Below, piece after piece: positions 1-8,317 of a DNA stretch of 64,000 nucleotides. The DNA comes from DAOMFB01 sp963801475 (GTDB lineage Bacteria > Acidobacteriota > Thermoanaerobaculia > UBA5066): the NCBI GenBank assembly GCA_963801475.1, contig CAWDEX010000001.1, forward strand, positions 620,001 through 684,000. Reading direction: 5' to 3'. Under the pieces are notes generated by a model, which saw only the letters and a program-made list of their open reading frames with translations, did no database searches and had not been told where the DNA came from. The position numbers and the translations under genes are program-made. Numbering within the stretch: position 1 is the stretch's first letter; every line of letters starts with the position of its first letter.

Positions 1-918
1 GATGCCGGTCACGTAGCCGTCCGAGAGTTCCGTGGCGAGGCTCCGGAGGATGTCGTCCCGCGAGACGACGCCGAGGAGCTTCGTTCCCTGCATGACGGCG
101 AAGTCCGGCTGGTAGCTCGTCAGGATGTGGTCCACCACCTGGCTCACCTGCGTGCCGGGTGCGAGCGTGATGGCGTTCTTGTTGTAGGCGTCGCCGACCC
201 GGGTCGTCCCGAGGACGACGCGCGCCTGCTCCTCGGCCCGCTCCTGCCCGGCCCCGAAGAAGACGAAGACCCCGACGAGGACGAGGAGGAAGTTCCCGGT
301 GACGAGGCCGAAGAGGCCGAACCCCATGGCGAGGATCTGTCCGACCGAGGCGGCGATCCGCGTCGCGCTTCCGAAGCCGAGCGACATGGCGAGGACCGCC
401 CGGAGCATCCGGCCGCCGTCCATCGGGAAGGCGGGGATCAGGTTGAAGGCGGCGAGGAAGACGTTCGAGAGGAAGAGCCAGAGGACGGCCGTCGGCAGTC
501 CCGGAGTCATCTGCTTGGCGAGGTCCGGGGCGGGCGTCGAGGCCAGGGTCGCCCCGACGTCCGTGGCGATCCAGAGCATCGCCGCGAGGGCCACGTTGAC
601 GAGTGGCCCTGCCGCCGCGATCAGAAGCTCGTGGACGGGCTTCGAGGGGTTCTTCTCCATTCGGGCCACCCCGCCGATCGGGAGGAGTGTGATGTCCCGG
701 ACGGGAATGCCGAAGGCCTGCGCCACGAGCGAATGCCCCAGCTCGTGGAGGACCACGCACATGAAGAGGACGAGCATGAGGAGAGCGCCGAAGACAGCTC
801 CGCGGGCTCCGTAAGGAACCCCCCACTGGATCGCACCGAACAGGAGGATGAGGCCGAACGTCACGTGGACGTTGATGTCGATTCCGGCGATCCGGGCCAC
901 CCGGAAGGAGGTCTTCAT
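1..918 (-). CDS. Site-2 protease (M50 family) with CBS domain, 3' end outside window
   Basis: Membrane zinc metalloprotease that cuts substrates within the membrane; the target is unknown. I translated it from the ATG at 918 with no stop in the window, so only 306 residues are visible. The HExxH zinc motif is HELGH at residues 58-62, and the second motif NLIPAFPMDGGR lies at 159-170 with the aspartate ligand D167. Several hydrophobic segments surround both. From about residue 230 the sequence matches a CBS domain (VGDAYNKNAITLAPGTQVS), the usual C-terminal partner in the SpoIVFB/Rip3-like branch. A GAGGAAG ribosome binding site precedes the start. The cognate anti-sigma or other substrate is not identifiable here. 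Confidence 0.9.
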   Translation of the reverse strand, partial: MKTSFRVARIAGIDINVHVTFGLILLFGAIQWGVPYGARGAVFGALLMLVLFMCVVLHELGHSLVAQAFGIPVRDITLLPIGGVARMEKNPSKPVHELLIAAAGPLVNVALAAMLWIATDVGATLASTPAPDLAKQMTPGLPTAVLWLFLSNVFLAAFNLIPAFPMDGGRMLRAVLAMSLGFGSATRIAASVGQILAMGFGLFGLVTGNFLLVLVGVFVFFGAGQERAEEQARVVLGTTRVGDAYNKNAITLAPGTQVSQVVDHILTSYQPDFAVMQGTKLLGVVSRDDILRSLATELSDGYVTGI

Positions 919-1019
919 TTCCCGCAACTTCCTCTCGCGGCGATGTTACGGCCTCGGGGTGCCGAGGGATGCAAAGGTCCCATCGCCCCCGATTCTGCAA
1001 CGTCCAATAATGCCGTCCC

Positions 1020-2333
1020 ATGAGCGAGAACGACTGGCAGACCCGTTACAGCTGGAAAGTCTCCACGCCCGAGGAGGCGATCCGCGCCATCCCCCCCGGT
1101 CGCCGCATCATGCTCGGTTCGGGGGCGGCCGAGCCCGCCCGTCTCGTCGAGGCGATGGTCGAGCATGGCACCCACCTGTTCGGAAACGAGATCGTCCACC
1201 TTCTGACGCTGGGCCCCGCGCCCTACGTCGCCCCGGGGCTGCAGGACCGCTTCCGCCACACGGCTTTCTTCATCGGCGCCAACGTCCGGCAGGCCGTGCA
1301 GGAGGGGCGGGCCGACTTCATGCCCGTCTTCCTCTCGGAGATTCCGCAGGTCATCACCAGCGGGCGCGTTGCGGTGGACGTGGCGATCGTGCAGGTCAGC
1401 CCTCCAGACCGGCACGGCTTCGTGAGTCTCGGCGTCGCCGTGGACGTCGTCCGGGCCGCCGTCGATACCGCGGGGCTGATCCTCGCCGAGGTGAACCCGC
1501 GGATGCCGCGGACACACGGGGACTCCTTCGTGCAGGTCGACAGGATTGCGCACCTCGTCCCGGTCGACTACCCGCTGCCGGAGCTTCCGGTCGAGCCGAT
1601 CGACGACGTCTGCCGGCAGATCGGCCTGCACGCGGCCGGCCTCATCGGCGACGGGGCGACGCTGCAGATGGGGATCGGCCGGATCCCCGACGCCGTCCTC
1701 GCCTGTCTCGGCAGCCGGCGCGACCTCGGCATCCACACCGAGATGCTCTCGGACGGCGTCATGCGTCTTGCGCTGGCGGGCGTCATCACCGGCAAGAAGA
1801 AGACCCTCCTCCCCGGCAAGATGGTCACGTCGTTCCTCATGGGCTCGGAGAAGCTGTACGAGTGGGCTCACGAGAACCCGGCCCTCGAGATGCGGCCGTC
1901 GAGCTTCACGAATGACCCGTTTCAGATCGCCCGGAACGACCACATGGTGGCGATCAACTCCGCCCTCGCGGTCGATCTGACGGGGCAGGTGGCTGCCGAC
2001 ACGATCGGCGGCCGTTTCTTCTCCGGGATCGGCGGGCAGGTCGACTTCATCCGCGGGGCGTCGCGGAGCCGGGGCGGGCGGCCCATCATCGCGCTGCCGT
2101 CCACGGCGAGGGGCGGCAAGGTGAGCCGCATCTGCCCGGCCCTGGAGGAAGGCGCCGGGGTCGTGACGAGCCGCGGCGACATCCATTACGTCGTCACGGA
2201 GTACGGCGTGGCCGACCTCTGGGGGAAGAACATCCGCCAGCGCGCCGGCGCGCTCATCGACATCGCGCATCCCGATTTCCGCGCCGAGCTCTGCACGGCC
2301 GCCCGGGCCCGGAAGTACGTCTTCGCCTCCTGA
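1020..2333 (+). CDS. Acetyl-CoA hydrolase/transferase family protein (4-hydroxybutyrate CoA-transferase-like)
   Basis: A 437-residue cytosolic CoA-transferase that would move CoA between acetyl-CoA and a carboxylic acid such as 4-hydroxybutyrate, butyrate or succinate. The N-terminal half contains the family's GSGAAEP and VSPPDRHGFVSLG segments and the C-terminal half ends with EYGVADLWGKNIRQRA. The glutamate in GIHTEM (E241) aligns with the catalytic glutamate that forms the glutamyl-CoA thioester in this family. The substrate cannot be read from sequence. The ATG has an AATAAT hexamer ending 9 bases upstream. It stands alone, and it converges with the ada-like gene with a 3-base gap. Confidence 0.88.
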   Translation: MSENDWQTRYSWKVSTPEEAIRAIPPGRRIMLGSGAAEPARLVEAMVEHGTHLFGNEIVHLLTLGPAPYVAPGLQDRFRHTAFFIGANVRQAVQEGRADFMPVFLSEIPQVITSGRVAVDVAIVQVSPPDRHGFVSLGVAVDVVRAAVDTAGLILAEVNPRMPRTHGDSFVQVDRIAHLVPVDYPLPELPVEPIDDVCRQIGLHAAGLIGDGATLQMGIGRIPDAVLACLGSRRDLGIHTEMLSDGVMRLALAGVITGKKKTLLPGKMVTSFLMGSEKLYEWAHENPALEMRPSSFTNDPFQIARNDHMVAINSALAVDLTGQVAADTIGGRFFSGIGGQVDFIRGASRSRGGRPIIALPSTARGGKVSRICPALEEGAGVVTSRGDIHYVVTEYGVADLWGKNIRQRAGALIDIAHPDFRAELCTAARARKYVFAS

Positions 2334-2336
2334 GGC

Positions 2337-3170
2337 CTACTTCGCCGCCGCCCTTTCCTCCGAGAGGATCGCCTTCTTCCGGGCGACGCCCCACCGGTAG
2401 CCGGTGAGGCGGCCGTCGCTCCCGACGACGCGGTGGCAGGGGATGACGACGGCGACCGGGTTCGTCGCGCAGGCGCGGGCGACGGCGCGGACGGCCGTGG
2501 GGCGTCCGATGGACCGGGCCACCTCGGCGTAGGAGCGGGTCTCGCCGCGCGGGATGGCGAGGAGGGCCCGGTAGACCTTCTCGCGGAACGCGCTGACGGC
2601 GATGTCGACGGGGAGGCCGGCGGGCGGGCCGCCGTCCAGCTCCTTCACGAGAGCCGCGATCCACCGCCCGAGCCGGGTGTCGTCGCGGACGAGCGTGGCC
2701 GAGTGGAACTCGCGGTACAGCTTGACCTCGAGGGGGGCGTCGGTGTTCCCGAGCTTCACCGAACAGACCCCCTTCTCCGTCGCGGCGACGAGGATCCGTC
2801 CGAGGCGGCAGGGGGCCGTGGCCCACCGGATCGTCATGCCCGAGCCTCCTTTCCGGTAGGTCGCGGGCGTCATCCCGAGCCGTCCGTCCGACTTCTCGTA
2901 GAGGCGGCTCGAGGAGCCGAACCCTGCGTCGAAGAGCGCGTCGGAGACGCGGACGCCCCGGCGAAGCCGGGCCTTGAGCGCCGAGAGGCGCGCCGCCTCG
3001 GCGTACTGGCGGGGCGTCACCCCCACCGTCTCGGCGAAGGAGCGGGCGAGGGAGCGGGCCGCCAATCCCTCGCGCGCGGCGATCCGGGCCACGGCGGAGG
3101 TCGAGCCGGTCCGGGCCAGCTCGCGGCAGGCTTCCTCGACGAGGGGTCGGCGGTCGCGCGTCGGCGTCAT
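2337..3170 (-). CDS. ada: Ada-like protein: AraC-type HTH plus O6-methylguanine-DNA methyltransferase
   Basis: This 277-residue protein repairs O6-methylguanine by transferring the methyl group to its own cysteine. An AraC-type helix-turn-helix region occupies about residues 10-105 and the methyltransferase domain about 115-270, with the acceptor C245 in the PCHRVVG motif. The N-terminal Ada zinc domain that senses methyl-phosphotriesters is absent, so the protein cannot be activated the way E. coli Ada is; the HTH domain may still regulate its own gene. The ATG at 3170 lies 7 bases after TAGGTT, which suggests a leaderless transcript. It is divergent from the DUF4097 gene. Confidence 0.88.
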   Translation of the reverse strand: MTPTRDRRPLVEEACRELARTGSTSAVARIAAREGLAARSLARSFAETVGVTPRQYAEAARLSALKARLRRGVRVSDALFDAGFGSSSRLYEKSDGRLGMTPATYRKGGSGMTIRWATAPCRLGRILVAATEKGVCSVKLGNTDAPLEVKLYREFHSATLVRDDTRLGRWIAALVKELDGGPPAGLPVDIAVSAFREKVYRALLAIPRGETRSYAEVARSIGRPTAVRAVARACATNPVAVVIPCHRVVGSDGRLTGYRWGVARKKAILSEERAAAK

Positions 3171-3177
3171 GCAGGGA

Positions 3178-3183
3178 AACCTA
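3178..3183 (-). promoter_or_regulatory. Putative -10 box (TAGGTT) of ada-like gene, leaderless type
   Basis: TAGGTT fits TANNNT and ends 7 bases before the ATG at 3170, so transcription would begin at or next to the start codon. It sits inside GACCGGTCTAG, an 11-mer also found at the pilB promoter. I see no -35 element. Confidence 0.5.
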
Positions 3184-3261
3184 GACCGGTCCGCGCCCGG
3201 TTTCTATCCGTTTTGGCCGCGCCGGGGGAAACTTTTCCGGCCGCTTTCCGTCTGTCTCTAC

Positions 3262-4056
3262 ATGAGCCGGAACCGGCGCTTCCTCTTCCCGCTCCTTCTC
3301 CTCGCCGTGGCCCTCGCGATCGCGCTCTCGGCCCACGCGGCCGGGCCGTCGAAGGAAGTCCGGAAGACGCTCCCGCTCCCCGCCGGAGGGCGGGTCGAGA
3401 TCGACACGTACAAGGGCTCGGTCGACCTCGTCGCCGAGGAGAGATCCGACGTCGCCGTCGAGGCGCGGGTCACGGCCGACACCGAGTGCGGCAGCGCGAA
3501 GGACCAGGCCGAATGGGTGGAGAGCACTGAAGTCCGGATCGAGTCGTCCGGAAAGACGGTCCGGATCGAGTCGGACTACAGCCGTCTCGACGGCCACCAC
3601 TGGGGCTTCTTCGGCTCGTGCACGGCGCGTCCTTTCGTCGACTACCGGATCCGGATGCCGAGGAAGGCCGACCTCGAGCTGAAGGACTACAAGTCGAAGG
3701 TGACCGTGGCCGGCCTTTCGGGGGACCTCCGCCTCGAGTCGTACAAGGGAACCATGGCCGTCCGGGAGCTCGACGGCACGATCCGGCTCGAGACGTACAA
3801 GGGCGAAGCGGCGGTGGCCTTTGCGAGCCTCCGGGGCGACAGCCGGCTCGAGACCTACAAGGGAACGATCGAGGTCTCGCTCCCGAAGACGGCCGCCTTC
3901 GAGCTGGACGCCGGCACCGGTCGGCGGGGCGACTTCCGGTCCGAGTTCGGCTCGCCCGCGAGAAGCACCGGCCCCGTCCGGACCTCCCTGAACGGAGGCG
4001 GGCCGAAGCTCGCCCTTTCGACCCATAAGGGGACCCTGAAGGTCGCGGCCCGCTGA
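3262..4056 (+). CDS. DUF4097 family secreted protein
   Basis: A 264-residue protein with an N-terminal signal peptide (about residues 1-26, ending AHAAG). The rest is a DUF4097-type repetitive beta structure in which short segments recur with the pattern 'RLE-x-YKG-x' (positions about 140-200), predicting a right-handed beta-helix or stacked sheet exposed outside the cytoplasm. The function of the family is not established. I chose the ATG at 3262 because it directly precedes the signal peptide; the frame stays open upstream but is not protein-like. It lies 50 bases before the ECF sigma gene, and a second, larger DUF4097 gene closes the same cluster. Confidence 0.75.
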   Translation: MSRNRRFLFPLLLLAVALAIALSAHAAGPSKEVRKTLPLPAGGRVEIDTYKGSVDLVAEERSDVAVEARVTADTECGSAKDQAEWVESTEVRIESSGKTVRIESDYSRLDGHHWGFFGSCTARPFVDYRIRMPRKADLELKDYKSKVTVAGLSGDLRLESYKGTMAVRELDGTIRLETYKGEAAVAFASLRGDSRLETYKGTIEVSLPKTAAFELDAGTGRRGDFRSEFGSPARSTGPVRTSLNGGGPKLALSTHKGTLKVAAR

Positions 4057-4071
4057 CGGCGCGGGAGACCG

Positions 4072-4077
4072 TAACCT
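4072..4077 (+). promoter_or_regulatory. Possible -10 box (TAACCT) ahead of ECF sigma gene
   Basis: TAACCT matches TANNNT and lies 29 bases before the ATG at 4107, leaving room for a leader with a GGAAG ribosome binding site. This is weak evidence, because the region could equally be read through from the DUF4097 gene. Confidence 0.3.
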
Positions 4078-4106
4078 TCTCGTCCGAGGAACGTCTCCCG
4101 GAAGCG

Positions 4107-4709
4107 ATGGCATCGGCCCGGCCGACGATGGAGGCTCAGTTGGACGCGGACGAGGACCGGTCCCTTCTCCAGATGGTTCGCCGGGGCGATCCGGAGGGGG
4201 CGACGGGGCTCTTCCGGAAGTACTCCGCCCCCCTCCTCCGGTACGCCGACCGGCTCCTCGGAAGCCGGGCCGAGGCCGAAGAGGTCGCGCAGGAGGTCTT
4301 CCTGAAGCTGATCGCACGGGCCGACCAGTACGACGGGCGCGCTCCGGTCGCCTCGTGGCTCTTCGCCATAGCCGCCAATGCCTGCCGGGACCGCCTCCGC
4401 AAGTCCGCGCGGCGGGCGGCCGTTCCGCTCGAGGCCGTCGTCGAGTCGGCCGCTCCGGGGCCATCCGCGGACCGGACTCTCCTGGAAAGCGAACGGCGCC
4501 GCCTCGTCCGGAGCGCCCTTCTCCTCCTTTCCGACGACCAGCGCGAGGCGTTGGTCCTCGCTCGCTACCACGACCTGCCGTACGCCGAAATCGCCCGCAC
4601 GCTCGCGATCAGCGAGGGGGCGGTGAAGACCCGGATCTTCCGGGCGATGGAGAAGCTGAAAGACGTCTTCTCCGAGGGGGACCCCCGATGGACTGCCGTG
4701 ACCTCCTGA
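4107..4709 (+). CDS. ECF (sigma-70 family) RNA polymerase sigma factor
   Basis: A 200-residue ECF sigma factor. Region 2 spans about residues 40-105 (LRYADRLLGSRAEAEEVAQEVFLKL, then ASWLFAIAANACRD) and region 4 about 138-190 (SDDQREALVLARYHDLPYAEIARTLAISEGAVKTRIFRAMEKLK). It would direct polymerase to a small regulon when released by its anti-sigma factor. The next gene starts inside its 3' end (22-base overlap) and encodes a zinc-binding anti-sigma-like protein. Both flanking genes are DUF4097 proteins and are plausible regulon members, by context only. Confidence 0.92.
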   Translation: MASARPTMEAQLDADEDRSLLQMVRRGDPEGATGLFRKYSAPLLRYADRLLGSRAEAEEVAQEVFLKLIARADQYDGRAPVASWLFAIAANACRDRLRKSARRAAVPLEAVVESAAPGPSADRTLLESERRRLVRSALLLLSDDQREALVLARYHDLPYAEIARTLAISEGAVKTRIFRAMEKLKDVFSEGDPRWTAVTS

Positions 4710-5686
4710 GAACCCGCGAGGCCGCGATCCTTCGCCTCGCCGGCGAGTTGCCGGCGGGGGAGGGCTCCTGGCTGGACGACCATCTGGCCGGCTGTCCCGT
4801 CTGCCGGGACGAAGAGAGGCGGTTCGCTTCGACGTGGGAACGGCTCGGCGAGGACCACGTCGCCCCCCCCTCGCCCTCGTTTCTCGCCCGGACGGAGACC
4901 CTGCTGACCGAAGAAGTCCGCCGCCGCGCCGCCCCGCCGATCGCTCGAGTCGTGCCGATTCGCCCGCGCGCCCGCCTCGCTGCGAGGCCGCTGCTGCAGG
5001 CGGCCGCCCTCGTCGCCGCCGCGGCCGGAGGGTTCCTCTTCGCGCGGACGGCGCCGGGCCCCGGGACGCCCGCCGCCTTCGCGGCCGCGACCTTTCCGGT
5101 CGTCGCGCAGCGGACGGTGGACGTCTCGGAGGCGGTTCCGGACCTGTCGAACCGCCCGCGCCTCGCCAATGTCGCCTTCCGGCCGGCCGATTCCGTTGGG
5201 CGGATCGGCGTCGCCTTCGACGTGACGACGCGCTACACGGTCACGGGCCGCCCCGACCAGAAGGGAATCGCCGACCTCCTCGTCTACCTGATGTCCGGAG
5301 CCGCCGACACGGAGGGGACGCGCGGGCGCGCCATCGAGCTCGTCTCCCAGAGCTCGAAGGGGCCGGCCGGACCGTCCCCGGACATCGTCGCGGCGCTCGC
5401 GGAGACCGTGAGACGCGACAGGAACCCCGGCGTCCGGAAGAAGGCCGTCGAGGCGCTGGCGCAGCTTCCACCCTCCGAGGCGACGCGCGACGCGCTGATC
5501 CTGGCCCTGAAGACCGACGAGAACCCCGCCGTGCGAATCCTCGCCGTGGACGGTCTGGCCCGGGCGGCGACGGTCATGAAGGACGCGGCCACGCTGGACG
5601 CCCTCCGGTCCCGGGCCTCGGACGAGCGGGAGAACGGCTATGTCCGCGTCCAGGCGGCGCAGGCCCTCTCGAAGCTGGAGCTCTGA
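4688..5686 (+). CDS. Anti-sigma factor with zinc-finger N-terminus and HEAT-like C-terminus
   Basis: A 332-residue membrane protein. The cytoplasmic N-terminus carries an H-x3-C-x2-C zinc motif (HLAGCPVC, about residues 31-38) typical of anti-sigma factors. One membrane segment follows at about 100-120 (LLQAAALVAAAAGGFLFA). The C-terminal third (about 230-332) has repeated helical pairs such as NPGVRKKAVEALAQLP and NPAVRILAVDGLARAA, the pattern of HEAT repeats. With the zinc domain inside, this part should be periplasmic and could be a protein-binding sensor. The start at 4688 overlaps the sigma gene by 22 bases. A classic anti-sigma domain plus HEAT repeats is an uncommon fusion. Confidence 0.8.
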   Translation: MDCRDLLRTREAAILRLAGELPAGEGSWLDDHLAGCPVCRDEERRFASTWERLGEDHVAPPSPSFLARTETLLTEEVRRRAAPPIARVVPIRPRARLAARPLLQAAALVAAAAGGFLFARTAPGPGTPAAFAAATFPVVAQRTVDVSEAVPDLSNRPRLANVAFRPADSVGRIGVAFDVTTRYTVTGRPDQKGIADLLVYLMSGAADTEGTRGRAIELVSQSSKGPAGPSPDIVAALAETVRRDRNPGVRKKAVEALAQLPPSEATRDALILALKTDENPAVRILAVDGLARAATVMKDAATLDALRSRASDERENGYVRVQAAQALSKLEL

Positions 5687-5689
5687 GCC

Positions 5690-7645
5690 GTGACCTTCTC
5701 CTTCGCGGCGCGTCTCTCGGGCATGAGTCACCAGAACATCGCCCCGACGCGGCGTGTCCTGATCTGGGTCGCGCTCATCTCGGGTTTCCTCCTCCTGTCC
5801 TTCGCGGCGGCAATTCATGCCGACGCGCAGGGCCTGTCCGGGTCGGCCACGCGCCGCCAGGACTTCACGGCGTCGGGATCGCTCCGCTCGCTCTCGGTCG
5901 AGAACCTGAACGGGAGCGTGGAGGTCGTGGGCGGGCCCGCGTTCTCGGCGACGGTCGAGCTCACGGCCCGCGCGAAGACGGAGGGCGAGGCCCGGCGGAT
6001 CCTCGAGGAGACGCAGTGCCGCTTCGTGAACGAGAACGGCGAGCTGACGCTCGTCACGGAGCCGCCGGGCGTGAGGGTCCGGCGGACGAGGGAGGGCCGC
6101 TTCAGCGTGCGGGCGCGTGAGGCCGACGGCTTCCGGGTGGAAGCCCGGTACCGGATCACGCTGCCGCCGGCCGTCGCCCTGGACGCCTCGGTCGTCTCCG
6201 GCCCGGTCTCCGTCCGCGGGCTCGCTTCCGACCTGAAGCTCTCCACCGTGAACGGGAAGATCGACGTCTCGGGCGCGCGGAAGGGACTGAAGGCGGACAC
6301 CGTGAACGGCAGCGTCGAGGTTTCGTTCGCCGACCTGCCGAAGGGCACCGAGGTGGACCTGAAGGCGGTGAACGGCAGTCTCCTCCTGAAGCTCCCGTCC
6401 GCGGCGGGTTTCAGCTTCCACGGGCGGACGATGAGCGGCGAGATCGCCTCGACCTTCCCGTTCCCCGCGCGGGGGCGGGTGGGCGAGCCGGCGGAGGCCG
6501 AGGTCGTCCGCGCGGACCGCGAGCGAATCGTGGCCGTGAAGGCGAGGGTCGTCGCGGAGAGGGAGAAGGTGGTCGCGGAGAAGGAGAGGGTCCGGCGGAG
6601 TACCGGCGAGGCCCTTCCCGCGGCCGATCTGGCGGACCTCGAGCGGTCGCTGGCCGAGATGAGCCGCGAGCTTTCGCACATGGGCGCCGAGATGGCCCGC
6701 GTCACCATGCTCGACCTGAACCGCTCGTACGACGGAATCATTGGCGGCGGCGGCGCGCTCGTGAGGATGTCGAACCTGAGCGGCCGGATCGTCCTTCTGG
6801 CGGAGGGGACGGCCGAGGCGCAGGCCAAGCCCCTCCTGCCGGCCCGGCACGAGAAGATCGTCGAGATGCCGCAACGGCCGCACCCTCCGCGGCCTCCCGG
6901 CGTCCCGGCTCCGCACGTCACGCTGGCGGCGCCGCCCGTGCCTCCCGAGCCGCCGGCGACTCCCGACTTCGGTCGGCCGGTCGTCCGGGGCGACGTCGCG
7001 GGGGACTTCGTCGCGACCGACGTCCAGGGCGACGTCCGGCTCGGGCGGGTCGCCGGAAAGGTGAAGGTCGCGACGCAGTGGGGCGAGATCCGCGTCGCGT
7101 CCGCGGGACGGGGAGCCGAGCTCTCGACGGCCGGAGGGGAGATCTCCGTCGACGCCGTGACCGGAGACCTGACGACCACGACGATGGGCGGCGAGATCCG
7201 CGCCGGAAGCGTCTCGGGCGACGCGCGCCTCTCGACGAGCGGCGGTGACATCGTGGTGAAGGCCGCCGGCGGGTCCGTCACGGCCCGAACCTCGGCGGGC
7301 GACATCACGCTCCGGAGAGTCCGAGGACCCGTCGTCGCGCAGACGTCGGGCGGCACGGTCTTCTGCGAGATCGTCTCGGCCGAGAAGCCCGGTGTCGAGG
7401 TGGCGACCGGAGGCGGCGACGTGACGCTGGTCCTCCCGGCCAACTACCGGGGCGACGTGGACGTCCGCGTGACGGGCGTCGACTCCGAAGGGGACTACAT
7501 CCTGTCGCAGTTCCCCGGAATTGCCGTCGTCAAGCGCGAGGGGACCCAGCGGGCCGAGGGGAAGCTCGGCGGGGGCGGCCCGAAGATCTCGGTCCGCTCG
7601 GCGGCGGGCGTCGTCCGGATCAGGAAAGGACCCGTCGCACCCTGA
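5690..7645 (+). CDS. Large DUF4097 family secreted protein with internal coiled coil
   Basis: A 651-residue exported protein. The signal peptide or anchor lies at about residues 20-48 (VLIWVALISGFLLLSFAAA). Two DUF4097-type beta-repeat regions (about 50-260 and 440-645, with repeats such as ELSTAGGEISVDAVTGDLTT) flank an alpha-helical, charge-rich coiled-coil stretch (about 275-345) and a proline-rich hinge (about 388-425). I kept the GTG at 5690 because GGAG lies 9 bases upstream; ATG at 5723 is the alternative. It is the last gene of the ECF sigma cluster, 3 bases after the anti-sigma stop. Its biochemical role is unknown; a cell-envelope or adhesive scaffold is conceivable. Confidence 0.75.
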   Translation: MTFSFAARLSGMSHQNIAPTRRVLIWVALISGFLLLSFAAAIHADAQGLSGSATRRQDFTASGSLRSLSVENLNGSVEVVGGPAFSATVELTARAKTEGEARRILEETQCRFVNENGELTLVTEPPGVRVRRTREGRFSVRAREADGFRVEARYRITLPPAVALDASVVSGPVSVRGLASDLKLSTVNGKIDVSGARKGLKADTVNGSVEVSFADLPKGTEVDLKAVNGSLLLKLPSAAGFSFHGRTMSGEIASTFPFPARGRVGEPAEAEVVRADRERIVAVKARVVAEREKVVAEKERVRRSTGEALPAADLADLERSLAEMSRELSHMGAEMARVTMLDLNRSYDGIIGGGGALVRMSNLSGRIVLLAEGTAEAQAKPLLPARHEKIVEMPQRPHPPRPPGVPAPHVTLAAPPVPPEPPATPDFGRPVVRGDVAGDFVATDVQGDVRLGRVAGKVKVATQWGEIRVASAGRGAELSTAGGEISVDAVTGDLTTTTMGGEIRAGSVSGDARLSTSGGDIVVKAAGGSVTARTSAGDITLRRVRGPVVAQTSGGTVFCEIVSAEKPGVEVATGGGDVTLVLPANYRGDVDVRVTGVDSEGDYILSQFPGIAVVKREGTQRAEGKLGGGGPKISVRSAAGVVRIRKGPVAP

Positions 7646-7680
7646 GGGGGTGGAAGATCCGTCCGGGTCGCGTCGTGACC

Positions 7681-7686
7681 TAAACT
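7681..7686 (+). promoter_or_regulatory. Putative leaderless-type -10 box (TAAACT)
   Basis: TAAACT ends 6 bases before the ATG at 7693, the same arrangement as at 14161, 20737, 24898, 26728, 43227 and 62314. Confidence 0.45.
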
Positions 7687-7692
7687 ACGGAC

Positions 7693-8316
7693 ATGGGCAG
7701 TGTGAGCACGCCGGGCGTTCCGAAGCCGCCCGTTCCGCTTCCGCCGGAAAGCGAGGGGGAGCCGACTTCCCCGGACGCCTCCCTATCTGCACAGACGACG
7801 CGGCGCATCCGGATTCCGGAGAAAAAGATGCCGCTCGGCCCGAAGCTCAGCACGATCTTCGGGGCGATCCTCGCCGTCGCCGCCCTCGCCTGGCTCATCC
7901 TCCGGCCTCCGCAGCGCCTTCCCCTCGTGTCGCTTCCCAAGTACGTCACCTTCGAGGCGAACCTCGAGCAGGGCTCGCCCCTCGACTGCCGGGCGAAGGG
8001 GTGCCTCCTCGTCCTCGTGGGGACCGATGCGAGGGCCCAGGGAGGCATCCCGTCGGCCGTCGAGCTGGCCCGGATGCTCGAGGAGCAGGGCGTGGAGACG
8101 ACGTTCGTCGTGACCGGCGACGCGCTGAAGGAGTGCACGCGGGTGGCGCGAGCGTTCCGCCGCCCCGTTCTCCTCGATCCGGACGGGCAGCTCCAGAAGG
8201 CGATGGGGATCGAGCGGCTCCCGTACTGGATCGTCCACGACCCGGCCGGAAAGATACTTTATCGAAGCGACGAGACGATGACGCACCCGCAGGTCCTCCG
8301 CGAAGCGGGCCTCTGA
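7693..8316 (+). CDS. Membrane-anchored thioredoxin-fold protein lacking CxxC
   Basis: A 207-residue protein with a proline/serine-rich N-terminus (1-45), one membrane segment (about 52-70, LSTIFGAILAVAALAWLIL) and a C-terminal thioredoxin-like domain (about 85-205). The domain is recognisable from LVLVGTDA, TTFVVTGDA and GIERLPYWIVHDPAGKILYRSD, where the cis-proline loop would be RLPYW. The classic WCxxC is missing; the only nearby cysteines are in LDCRAKGC. It is therefore unlikely to be a normal disulfide reductase. The SDR gene begins 1 base after its stop. Confidence 0.6.
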   Translation: MGSVSTPGVPKPPVPLPPESEGEPTSPDASLSAQTTRRIRIPEKKMPLGPKLSTIFGAILAVAALAWLILRPPQRLPLVSLPKYVTFEANLEQGSPLDCRAKGCLLVLVGTDARAQGGIPSAVELARMLEEQGVETTFVVTGDALKECTRVARAFRRPVLLDPDGQLQKAMGIERLPYWIVHDPAGKILYRSDETMTHPQVLREAGL

Positions 8317-8317
8317 G

